Source of the DNA: Flavobacteriaceae bacterium
GTDB lineage: Bacteria > Bacteroidota > Bacteroidia > Flavobacteriales > Flavobacteriaceae
Assembly (NCBI GenBank): GCA_014763515.1
Contig: JACXVH010000048.1
Coordinates: 1 to 21,596 of the forward strand
Direction: 5' to 3'
DNA: 21,596 nucleotides
Below the pieces are notes generated by a model. It saw only the letters and a list, made by a program, of their open reading frames with translations, ran no database searches and was not told where the DNA came from. Positions within the stretch are counted from its first letter, which is position 1, and each line of letters begins with the position of its first letter. Shown here one piece after another: positions 7,884 to 14,122 of this stretch. The position numbers were made by a program, and so were the translations under genes.

Positions 7884-8564
7884 ATGAGTAAATGTGAACA
7901 ATGTATTGTAAGAGAATTTAGTTCCTTAAAAGCTCTTAATAAAGAAGAATTACTAAAACTAGCCAATTGTAAATCAACCTATACAATTAAAAAAGGTGAA
8001 TCTATTTTTGAAGAAGGAGAAAGTATTAATGGTATTTATTGTATTAAAGATGGTGTTTGTAAATTAACCAAACTCAGTGCAAATGGTAAAGATCAAATTG
8101 TAAAGCTTGTTAAATCAGGAGAACTTTTGGGTCAACGCTCTATGATTAGTGATGAAGCTGCAAATTTAAGTGCTGTAGCATTAGAAGATATGCAAGTTTG
8201 TTTTGTACCCAAAAAAGAAGTTTTAGATTTCTTTACAGGGAACAATCAGTTTTCTATGAACGTTATGAAAACTATATGCGGTGATTTAAAAGAAGCCGAT
8301 GATCATATGGTTTCTATGGCTCAAAAAAGTGTAAAAGAAAGACTTGCTGAAACAATATTGTTTTTAGATGATAATTTTGGTAGAAATGAGGATGGAACAT
8401 TAAGAATTCAACTTTCGAGAGAAGAACTTGCTGGAATGATTGGAACTGCAACAGAAAGTTGTATTCGTTTACTTTCAGAATTTAATAAAAGCAATTACAT
8501 TGAACTAGTTGGTAAAAAAATTAAGATTGTAGATAAAAATAAACTGAAAAGATTATCAGAATAA
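7884..8564 (+). CDS. fnr: Crp/Fnr-family transcriptional regulator
   Basis: A 226-residue Crp/Fnr-type regulator divergent from ccoI and presumably controlling the cbb3 genes in response to oxygen. Residues about 15-130 form the cyclic-nucleotide-binding-like sensor domain, about 135-160 the dimer helix, and about 176-205 the winged helix-turn-helix (LSREELAGMIGTATESCIRLLSEF). In the recognition helix the DNA-contacting Glu and Arg are kept (E191, R195). Cysteines C4 and C7 form an N-terminal CxxC, and C106 in EDMQVC aligns with the E. coli FNR cluster ligand C122. A cysteine matching E. coli FNR C29 in the C-x5-C spacing is missing; C29 here lies in a different context. Oxygen sensing through an iron-sulfur cluster is therefore plausible but not certain. 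Confidence 0.9.
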   Translation: MSKCEQCIVREFSSLKALNKEELLKLANCKSTYTIKKGESIFEEGESINGIYCIKDGVCKLTKLSANGKDQIVKLVKSGELLGQRSMISDEAANLSAVALEDMQVCFVPKKEVLDFFTGNNQFSMNVMKTICGDLKEADDHMVSMAQKSVKERLAETILFLDDNFGRNEDGTLRIQLSREELAGMIGTATESCIRLLSEFNKSNYIELVGKKIKIVDKNKLKRLSE

Positions 8565-8591
8565 AAAAGGAACTTTAAAAGTTCCTTTTTT
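8563..8591. terminator. bidirectional terminator between fnr and the rhodanese gene
   Basis: Stem GGAACTT (8569-8575) with AAGTTCC (8579-8585) and a 3-nt TAA loop, flanked by A6 and T6, gives a rho-independent terminator that works on both strands. It serves the convergent fnr (plus) and rhodanese (minus) genes. Confidence 0.9.
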
Positions 8592-8595
8592 GTTA

Positions 8596-8901
8596 TTATT
8601 CCGTTGGTCCTTCCCATTCAGAAATTCCACCTATTAAATTATATGTATTTTCAAAACCTAATTGATTCATAATACTACACGCTTGAGCACTTCTTCCACC
8701 AGCTAAGCAATACACATAATAATTTTTGGTTTTATCTAATTCATCTACTAGATAAACAAATCCTTGTCCTTTATATATGTCAATATTTAAAGAACCTGGA
8801 ATCTTTTTAGCAGCATTTTCTTCTTCGGTTCTTACGTCTAAAATTACCCCGTTTGGATCTGCTAAAAACTGACTCCACCAATCGTTTTGTGATAAATTCA
8901 T
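8596..8901 (-). CDS. single-domain rhodanese-like protein
   Basis: A 101-residue cytoplasmic rhodanese domain without signal peptide. Conserved features are the LDVRTEEE motif (21-28), IPGSLNI (34-40), and the active-site loop beginning at C65 (CLAGGRS), the six-residue loop form typical of sulfurtransferases that carry a persulfide. The C-terminal NLIGGISEW motif is also standard. Likely activity is sulfur transfer or sulfide handling; the acceptor cannot be told from the sequence. It is a single gene, convergent with fnr and divergent from marR, with its own promoter candidate just upstream. The length is that of a stand-alone domain and the gene is complete. Confidence 0.9.
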   Translation of the reverse strand: MNLSQNDWWSQFLADPNGVILDVRTEEENAAKKIPGSLNIDIYKGQGFVYLVDELDKTKNYYVYCLAGGRSAQACSIMNQLGFENTYNLIGGISEWEGPTE

Positions 8902-8915
8902 ATTTTTATTTTTTT

Positions 8916-8946
8916 CAAAAATACTATCCTTTATTAAAAAATCAAT
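8916..8946 (-). promoter_or_regulatory. promoter of the rhodanese gene
   Basis: On the minus strand ATTG (8943-8946, three of four bases of the -33 TTTG) is followed after 19 nt by TATTTTTG (8916-8923), an exact TAnnTTTG -7 element. The ATG is 14 nt downstream, giving a very short leader. Confidence 0.5.
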
Positions 8947-9062
8947 ACTTTCTTTTAATTTATAAGTATTTCATTAAAACTTAGAGAAGGCTATTCATTA
9001 ATTTTTAATGACAAAAAGGACAAGCAAAAACAAAACTAATTTTTTTAATAAAAAATTAACAC

Positions 9063-9078
9063 ACTTGTATATACAAGT
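9063..9078. promoter_or_regulatory. MarR operator candidate 1
   Basis: ACTTGTATATACAAGT is a perfect 16-bp palindrome upstream of the marR promoter. It shares the consensus AyTTGTAnnTACAArT with the second site 33 bp downstream (centre to centre, about three helical turns). The length and spacing suit MarR dimers; which protein binds is inferred from position. Confidence 0.7.
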
Positions 9079-9092
9079 ATTAAAAATAGTAC

Positions 9093-9100
9093 TACATTTG
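9093..9100 (+). promoter_or_regulatory. -7 element of the marR-nitroreductase-yceI operon
   Basis: TACATTTG matches TAnnTTTG exactly and ends 24 nt before the marR ATG at 9125. The inferred start is near 9104. Operator candidate 2 overlaps this element, so binding there would block transcription. Confidence 0.55.
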
Positions 9101-9111
9101 TACATACAAAT
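9096..9111. promoter_or_regulatory. MarR operator candidate 2
   Basis: ATTTGTA-CA-TACAAAT: two perfect 7-bp half-sites around a 2-bp centre, closely matching the palindrome at 9063-9078. It overlaps the -7 element and the inferred start of the marR operon, a typical autorepression arrangement. Confidence 0.65.
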
Positions 9112-9124
9112 TTTTACATTACAA

Positions 9125-9583
9125 ATGAAGATTGAAGAAATAATAAAAACGGTATCCACAGTAAGCATTGAAAAGAAAATTTTACTAAATATTCTGTATA
9201 CTCAAAATGTTATTTCAGAAAAGTTTAATGAAATTTTAAAACCTTATGATCTTTCTTCAGAACAATTTAATGTTCTTAGAATTTTACGAGGACAAAAGGG
9301 AAAACCAGCTAATATGTGTGTTATTCAAGAGCGAATGATTGCTAAAACTAGTAATACAACCCGCTTAGTAGATAAATTATTAGCTAAAGATTTAGTTACA
9401 AGAGAAGTTTGTCCGGATAATAGAAGAAAAATGGAAGTTTCTATTACACAAAAGGGTTTGGACTTGTTAACTTCTCTAGATCCATTAGTTATTGAACACG
9501 AAAAAAAATTTACTCAAAATCTAACAGAAGTTGAACTTCATGAGTTAAATATATTATTAGAAAAATTTAGAAAAATTAAATAA
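9125..9583 (+). CDS. MarR-family transcriptional regulator
   Basis: A 152-residue winged-helix regulator of the MarR family, acting as a dimer. N-terminal helices (1-30) form part of the dimer interface; the DNA-binding part spans about 45-105, with LSSEQFNVLRILRG, a helix-turn-helix ending in SNTTRLVDKLLAKDLVTRE, and the wing with DNRRKMEVSITQKG; C-terminal helices complete the dimer. The start chosen is the ATG at 9125 (MKIEEIIK). An in-frame ATG at 9008 would add 39 Lys/Leu/Ile-rich residues unlike the family and would place the promoter and both palindromic operators inside the coding sequence. It is followed after 6 nt by a nitroreductase gene and then yceI. MarR-oxidoreductase-YceI groupings are common in Bacteroidota and suggest a response to a redox-active or aromatic compound; the ligand is unknown. 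Confidence 0.9.
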   Translation: MKIEEIIKTVSTVSIEKKILLNILYTQNVISEKFNEILKPYDLSSEQFNVLRILRGQKGKPANMCVIQERMIAKTSNTTRLVDKLLAKDLVTREVCPDNRRKMEVSITQKGLDLLTSLDPLVIEHEKKFTQNLTEVELHELNILLEKFRKIK

Positions 9584-9589
9584 ATTGCT

Positions 9590-10222
9590 ATGAATTCCTT
9601 TATTACAAATCAAAATTGGCGTTATGCTACTAAAAAATTTGATTCTACTAAAAAAGTATCAAATGAAGATTTACAAATATTAAAAGAAGCTATTCAATTG
9701 AGTACTTCATCTTATGGATTACAACCCTATAAGGTTTTAATTATTGAAAATCCTGAAATAAGAAAACAATTACAACCTGTTTCTTGGGGCCAATCTCAAA
9801 TTGTAGATGCTTCTCATTTAATAGTTTTTGCAAATTATACAAACATTAATGAAATTCACATCGACAATTACATCAATAACATAGCTCAATTAAGAGAATT
9901 AAATGTTGAAGATTTAGCAGGTTATAGTGATTTCATGAAGTCTAAAATTCTTGCTTTACCACAAGAACAATTAGCTGTTTGGACATCAAAACAAACTTAC
10001 TTAGCATTAGGGAATTTAATAAATGCCGCAGCTGAGTTAAAAATTGATGTTACTCCAATGGAAGGTTTTGAACCAGAAAAATATAACGAAATTTTAGGAT
10101 TAAATGAATTAGGATTAAACGCTTCTTTGGTTGCTCCTATTGGATACAGACATTCTGAAGATGTAAACCAACATTTAGCCAAGGTAAGAAAACCCCTAGA
10201 CGAATTATTTGAAACAATATAA
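9590..10222 (+). CDS. NAD(P)H-dependent oxidoreductase, nitroreductase family
   Basis: A 210-residue FMN-dependent nitroreductase-fold enzyme of the NfsB-like group, predicted cytoplasmic. Features are the N-terminal NWRYATKKFD motif, where R and K contact FMN phosphate; the STSSYGLQPYKVLII segment, corresponding to the conserved SSxGLQPW FMN-binding stretch; a central WTSKQTYLALGNLINAAAEL helix; and a C-terminal VAPIGYRHSED motif close to the end, where the family has its phosphate-binding residues. It probably reduces nitro compounds or quinones with NAD(P)H as a homodimer; the natural substrate is unknown. It is cotranscribed with the MarR gene (6-nt gap) and followed 29 nt later by yceI. 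Complete and of normal length. Confidence 0.9.
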   Translation: MNSFITNQNWRYATKKFDSTKKVSNEDLQILKEAIQLSTSSYGLQPYKVLIIENPEIRKQLQPVSWGQSQIVDASHLIVFANYTNINEIHIDNYINNIAQLRELNVEDLAGYSDFMKSKILALPQEQLAVWTSKQTYLALGNLINAAAELKIDVTPMEGFEPEKYNEILGLNELGLNASLVAPIGYRHSEDVNQHLAKVRKPLDELFETI

Positions 10223-10251
10223 TAAAAACTCAACTTTAATTTAATTTAACA

Positions 10252-10821
10252 ATGAAAAACACTATTAAATCAATCTTTTTAGCAGCCGTCACTGTGTTAA
10301 CTTTTTCTGCTAATGCTCAAACTTCTAAGAAAGTTAATGCTACTAAAAGTAATATTCACTGGGTAGGAAAAAAAGTCACTGGACAACATGAAGGAACTAT
10401 TTCTTTACAAGAAGGAGAATTAATCTTTAAAGGTTCAAAATTAGCAGGTGGTAATTTTACTGTAGACATGACTACAATTAACACTACTGATTTAGATGGA
10501 GAATGGAAAGGAAAACTTGACGGACACTTAAAATCTGATGATTTCTTTGGTGTAGAAAAATTTAAAACTGCTACTTTAAAATTTAAAAAAATTGCAACTA
10601 AAAGTAATAATGTTTACACAGTTTTTGCTGATTTAACAATTAAAGGAAAAACTAATCCTGTAAACTTTGACTTAACTGTTAATGAAAATACAGCTACTAC
10701 AAAGTTAGTAGTAGACAGAACTAAATACGATATTAAATATGGTTCTGGTTCATTCTTCGAAAATTTAGGAGACAAAACTATTTACGACGATTTTGAATTA
10801 AATGTTACATTATCATTCTAA
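10252..10821 (+). CDS. YceI-family periplasmic lipid-binding-like protein
   Basis: A 189-residue secreted protein. Residues 1-22 are a signal peptide (hydrophobic core LAAVTVLTF, predicted cleavage after SANA). The mature part is the YceI lipocalin-like beta-barrel: IHWVGKKVTGQHEGT near the start, GGNFTVDMTTI, GHLKSDDFFGVEKF, a DLTIKGKTNPVNFDLTV strand pair, and YGSGSFFENLGDK near the end. Family members bind isoprenoid-type amphiphiles in an elongated cavity, and some are induced by base or stress; the ligand here is unknown. It is the last gene of the marR operon, with a strong terminator about 30 nt downstream. No promoter is visible in the 29 nt before it. Confidence 0.92.
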   Translation: MKNTIKSIFLAAVTVLTFSANAQTSKKVNATKSNIHWVGKKVTGQHEGTISLQEGELIFKGSKLAGGNFTVDMTTINTTDLDGEWKGKLDGHLKSDDFFGVEKFKTATLKFKKIATKSNNVYTVFADLTIKGKTNPVNFDLTVNENTATTKLVVDRTKYDIKYGSGSFFENLGDKTIYDDFELNVTLSF

Positions 10822-10850
10822 TTATCAGGGAATTATTACTATGAAAAAGA

Positions 10851-10882
10851 AAAAAGTCCAGATATTAATTTGGACTTTTTTT
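10851..10882 (+). terminator. terminator of the marR-nitroreductase-yceI operon
   Basis: A perfect 10-bp stem, AAAAAGTCCA (10851-10860) with TGGACTTTTT (10871-10880), 10-nt loop and a T-run continuing to 10882. It isolates the trp promoter from upstream transcription. Confidence 0.88.
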
Positions 10883-10889
10883 ATGAAAA

Positions 10890-10922
10890 TTTGTTTTTTT
10901 TAAAAACATTTCTATAAATTTG
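10890..10922 (+). promoter_or_regulatory. promoter of the trp operon
   Basis: TTTG (10890-10893), a 21-nt spacer, then TAAATTTG (10915-10922). Both elements match the Bacteroidota sigma consensus exactly. The transcription start is inferred at about 10926-10929, giving a leader of about 160 nt before trpE. Confidence 0.75.
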
Positions 10923-10941
10923 CACTATACAAAAAACAAAA

Positions 10942-10998
10942 ATGAACAATATTTTAAACAATACTTGGTGGTGGATTAACTTACGTCGAACGTCGTGA
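10942..10998 (+). CDS. trpL: trp operon leader peptide (18 residues, three consecutive Trp)
   Basis: A short reading frame, MNNILNNTWWWINLRRTS, with TGG TGG TGG at 10966-10974 and a TGA stop at 10996-10998. It lies between a good promoter and an intrinsic terminator, directly before trpE. Ribosome stalling at the three Trp codons when charged tRNA-Trp is scarce would leave the downstream antiterminator segment free. A run of three Trp codons in 18 is very unlikely by chance in such AT-rich DNA. It is too short for ordinary gene callers and is probably unannotated. Confidence 0.9.
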   Translation: MNNILNNTWWWINLRRTS

Positions 10999-11069
10999 GC
11001 AAATCCTCTATTTGTATAGTTTAATCAAAATACATTAAAAGGCTTGTCAATCACGACAAGCCTTTTTTT
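10992..11069 (+). promoter_or_regulatory. trp attenuator: antiterminator and terminator
   Basis: The terminator is a perfect 12-bp stem (11037-11048 with 11055-11066, GGCTTGTC/GACAAGCC core), a 6-nt loop AATCAC and a T-run to 11069. The competing pairing is GTCGTGA (10992-10998), which is complementary to TCACGAC (11051-11057) in the terminator loop and 3' arm. The antiterminator segment overlaps the leader stop codon. A ribosome finishing the leader peptide would cover it and allow termination; a ribosome stalled at the Trp codons would leave it free. The local hairpin ACGT-CGA-ACGT (10983-10993) may also compete. Confidence 0.82.
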
Positions 11070-11088
11070 ATTACCAAAAATCAACAAA

Positions 11089-12384
11089 ATGACAAAATAT
11101 AGTTTCAAAACATACAGTAAAAAAATAATCGCAGATACGATTACACCAGTTAGTTTATATCTAAAAATTAGAGACGAATTTCCAAATAGTATTCTTCTTG
11201 AAAGTTCAGATTATCATGCAAACGATAATAGTTTTTCTTATATCTGTTTTAATCCAATTGCTTCTTTTAAAGTTGAAAACCAAAAAATTCATTTACAATT
11301 TCCAAACGAAAATGAAATAATCAATCCGATAACAGAAAGAAATCAAGTAATAATTGAATTGCAAAATTTCAGAAACTCATTTCAAACGGAAGCAAACGAA
11401 TTCAAATTTATTTCAAATGGTTTATTTGGTTACACTTCTTATGATGCTATTCAATATTTCGAAAAATTAAATGTTGAAAGAAAATCAAGCGACAATACAA
11501 TTCCTGAAATTTATTATGCTGTTTATCAAAACATCATTGCTGTTAATCATTTTAAAAACGAAGCCTATTTATTTTGTCATAGTTTAAATGAAGAAAACAA
11601 TATTTCTAAAATCGAACAAATAATCGCTAATCGCAATTTAGCTACTTACAACTTTATAAAAATTAGTGATACATCGTCAAATATTTCAGATAATCAATTT
11701 AAAGAAAATGTAACCAAAGCTAAACAACACTGCAAACGTGGTGATGTTTTTCAATTGGTTTTATCAAAACGTTTCGAACAAGAATTTAAAGGTGACGAAT
11801 TTAATGTTTACAGAGCTTTACGCAATATAAATCCTTCTCCTTATTTGTTTTATTTCGATTATGGAAACTTTAAAATATTTGGCTCTTCACCAGAAGCACA
11901 ATTAGTAATCCAAAATAATCATGCTGAAATTCACCCAATTGCCGGAACTTTTAAACGAACTGGAAATGATGAACAAGATGCAGAATTAGCGAAAAAACTA
12001 ACACAAGATACCAAAGAAAATAGTGAACATGTAATGCTTGTCGATTTGGCTCGTAATGATTTAAGTACTTATTGCAACGAAGTTAAAGTAGAAAAATATA
12101 AAGAAGTACAATACTTTTCTCATGTTATTCATTTGGTTTCAAAAGTAGTAGGTAAACTAAAAAAATCGGATGCTGATTTAAACTTGGTTGCTAAAACTTT
12201 TCCAGCAGGAACTTTGTCAGGAGCTCCAAAAGTAAAAGCCATGCAATTAATTGAAAATATTGAGACTACTAACAGAAGTTTCTATGGTGGTGCCATTGGA
12301 ATGCTAGATTTTAATGGCAATTACAATCATGCCATTATGATTCGTTCCTTTTTAAGTAAAAATCAATATTTGCATAACTCATGA
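11089..12384 (+). CDS. trpE: anthranilate synthase component I, C-terminally truncated
   Basis: TrpE converts chorismate to anthranilate using ammonia supplied by TrpG, the first step of tryptophan synthesis. Seen in the 431 residues: the Trp feedback site motif ILLESSDYHANDNSFSY (35-51), INPSPYLFYFDYG (247-259), GSSPEA (265-270), IAGTFKRTG (284-292), the DLARND block (319-324), FPAGTLSGAPKVKAM (371-385) and YGGAIGMLDFNG (399-410). After HAIMIRSFLSKNQYLH the protein ends in N-S-stop. Intact homologues continue for about 35-40 residues with a QAGAGVV segment that lines the chorismate site and an ExxNKxxAL helix. The TGA overlaps the trpG ATG. The ATG at 11089 is the start; an upstream TTG at 11044 lies inside the terminator. 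Probably inactive as it stands. Confidence 0.9.
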   Translation: MTKYSFKTYSKKIIADTITPVSLYLKIRDEFPNSILLESSDYHANDNSFSYICFNPIASFKVENQKIHLQFPNENEIINPITERNQVIIELQNFRNSFQTEANEFKFISNGLFGYTSYDAIQYFEKLNVERKSSDNTIPEIYYAVYQNIIAVNHFKNEAYLFCHSLNEENNISKIEQIIANRNLATYNFIKISDTSSNISDNQFKENVTKAKQHCKRGDVFQLVLSKRFEQEFKGDEFNVYRALRNINPSPYLFYFDYGNFKIFGSSPEAQLVIQNNHAEIHPIAGTFKRTGNDEQDAELAKKLTQDTKENSEHVMLVDLARNDLSTYCNEVKVEKYKEVQYFSHVIHLVSKVVGKLKKSDADLNLVAKTFPAGTLSGAPKVKAMQLIENIETTNRSFYGGAIGMLDFNGNYNHAIMIRSFLSKNQYLHNS

Positions 12385-12944
12385 AAGTAGCCGTTATAGA
12401 TAATTACGACAGTTTTACATACAACATAGTTCACTACTTGGAAGACTTAGGTGCTGAAGTAACTGTTTTCAGAAACGATGAATTCGATTTAGAAGATTTA
12501 GCATCTTTTGAAAAGATTTTACTTTCTCCAGGTCCTGGAATTCCAGATGAAGCCGGACTTTTAAAAGAAGTTATCAAAACCTACGACAAAATAAAAGACA
12601 TTTTTGGTGTTTGTTTAGGTTTACAAGCCATTGGCGAAATTTATGGTGGAAAACTAACCAACTTAGATACTGTTTTTCATGGTGTTGCTACCAAAATTTC
12701 AATAACTAATGATGATTTTATTTTTGATAACTTACCTCAAAAATTTGAAGTAGGTCGTTACCATTCTTGGGTTGTGGCTACTGAAAATCTTCCCGATTCT
12801 TTAATTGTTACTTCAATTGATGAAAACGGAGAAATTATGTCTTTAAAACACAAAGAGTTGAATGTTCGCGGTGTACAATTTCATCCTGAAAGTGTATTAA
12901 CTCCAAACGGAAAACAAATTTTAGAAAATTGGCTTAAGAATTAG
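12381..12944 (+). CDS. trpG: anthranilate synthase component II (glutamine amidotransferase)
   Basis: A 187-residue class I glutamine amidotransferase that hydrolyses glutamine and passes ammonia to TrpE. The N-terminus MKVAVIDNYDSFTYN is typical. The catalytic triad is visible: C78 in GVCLG, and H168 and E170 in FHPES. The oxyanion motif SPGPGIP is at 49-55, and HGVATKI is also present. The ATG overlaps the trpE stop codon in the arrangement ATGA. This tight join is probably created by the loss of the trpE 3' end and is not the ancestral spacing. The protein itself is complete. A 151-nt spacer without a gene follows before trpD. Confidence 0.94.
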   Translation: MKVAVIDNYDSFTYNIVHYLEDLGAEVTVFRNDEFDLEDLASFEKILLSPGPGIPDEAGLLKEVIKTYDKIKDIFGVCLGLQAIGEIYGGKLTNLDTVFHGVATKISITNDDFIFDNLPQKFEVGRYHSWVVATENLPDSLIVTSIDENGEIMSLKHKELNVRGVQFHPESVLTPNGKQILENWLKN

Positions 12945-13095
12945 TGTTCAGTTCAAAGTATTCAGTTTACAGAAATTGAATAACAAATTTCTATTTATTT
13001 TAAATCTAATATTTTTTGAATTTTTAGTTTTTCTAGAATTTATAAGACAAATTTATTTTCTTATCACTTTTCACTAATTACTAATTACTGAAACC

Positions 13096-14091
13096 ATGAA
13101 AACTATTTTAAATCAACTAATTACACATCAAACGCTTTCAAAACAAAAAGCAAAAGAAGTGTTAGTCAACATATCAAAAGGCATTTATAACGAAAGTCAA
13201 ATCGCTGCTTTTATAACAGTTTATCTAATGCGAAATATAACTTTAGAAGAACTCACAGGTTTTAGAGAAGCACTATTAGAATTATGCATTCCTGTTGACT
13301 TTAGTGACTACAATACTATCGATTTATGCGGAACAGGTGGTGATGGAAAAGACACCTTTAATATTTCAACATTAGCATCTTTTATTGTTGCTGGAGCCGG
13401 AATAAAAGTTGCAAAACATGGTAATTATGGTGTTTCCTCAATTTCTGGTTCTAGTAATGTTATGGAATTAATGGGTGTAAAGTTTTCAAATGATGTTGAA
13501 TTCCTAAAAAAATGCATAGAAGAAACCAATATTGCCATTCTTCATGCTCCACTATTCCACCCTGCTTTAAAAAATGTAGGACCTATTCGAAAAAACTTAG
13601 GAATTAAAACTTTCTTTAACATGTTAGGACCAATGGTAAATCCTTCGTTCCCAAAGAACCAAATGGTGGGTGTTTTTAGTTTAGAATTGGCACGAATGTA
13701 TGCTTATTTATACCAAAATACAGATGTTAATTTCAGTATTCTACATAGTTTAAGTGGTTTTGACGAAGTTTCATTAACTGATAATGTAAAAATTATTACA
13801 AATACATCTGAACAAATACTTTCACCTGAAGAATTTGGATTTCATAAAATCAAATTAGAGTCTATAAAAGGAGGAACTACAACAGATGAAGCTGCTAAAA
13901 TCTTTCACAATATCATTTCAGGGAAGGGAACATTAGAACAAAAACAAGTGGTTTGTGCAAACGCAGCTATAGCCATTCAAACCGTTGAAAAATCAACCTT
14001 TGATGAAGCTTTTGCTAAAGCAGAAGCTAGCTTATTAAGCGGGAAAGCATTTGAAAAACTCAATAAATTAACCACATTAAGTCAACAATAA
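13096..14091 (+). CDS. trpD: anthranilate phosphoribosyltransferase
   Basis: A 331-residue enzyme that transfers the phosphoribosyl group from PRPP to anthranilate. The PRPP-binding signature CGTGGDGKDTFNIST lies at 78-92. Further motifs are VAKHGNYGVSSISGSSNVMELMG, FLHAP-type HAPLFHPALKNVGPIRKNLGIKTFFNMLGPMVNP, and a C-terminal ANAAIAIQ helix. The Tyr in KHGNYG, where many bacteria have Arg, is as I recall it from flavobacterial relatives. The gene is complete and of family length. It follows trpG after 151 nt and precedes trpC by 31 nt, all in the same direction. Confidence 0.96.
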   Translation: MKTILNQLITHQTLSKQKAKEVLVNISKGIYNESQIAAFITVYLMRNITLEELTGFREALLELCIPVDFSDYNTIDLCGTGGDGKDTFNISTLASFIVAGAGIKVAKHGNYGVSSISGSSNVMELMGVKFSNDVEFLKKCIEETNIAILHAPLFHPALKNVGPIRKNLGIKTFFNMLGPMVNPSFPKNQMVGVFSLELARMYAYLYQNTDVNFSILHSLSGFDEVSLTDNVKIITNTSEQILSPEEFGFHKIKLESIKGGTTTDEAAKIFHNIISGKGTLEQKQVVCANAAIAIQTVEKSTFDEAFAKAEASLLSGKAFEKLNKLTTLSQQ

Positions 14092-14122
14092 ACAAAAAAC
14101 GACAAACCATAAACAACAAATA

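Noticed and set aside
7657..7887. Plus-strand open frame across the 5' end of ccoI and the intergenic region
   Set aside because: It is antisense to well-supported ccoI coding sequence, low in complexity, and runs through the Fnr site and promoters.
8996..9010. CATTAA-TTT-TTAATG inverted repeat upstream of marR
   Set aside because: Made only of A/T except for its ends, without a T-run or relation to a promoter element. Likely chance in AT-rich DNA.
9008..9124. Upstream in-frame ATG at 9008 as the start of the MarR gene
   Set aside because: It would add 39 residues unlike the family and place a consensus -7 element and two palindromic operators inside the gene. The ATG at 9125 gives the normal MarR length.
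11044..11088. TTG start at 11044 for trpE
   Set aside because: The codon lies in the stem of the attenuator terminator, and the added 15 residues do not resemble TrpE. The ATG at 11089 begins the conserved N-terminus.
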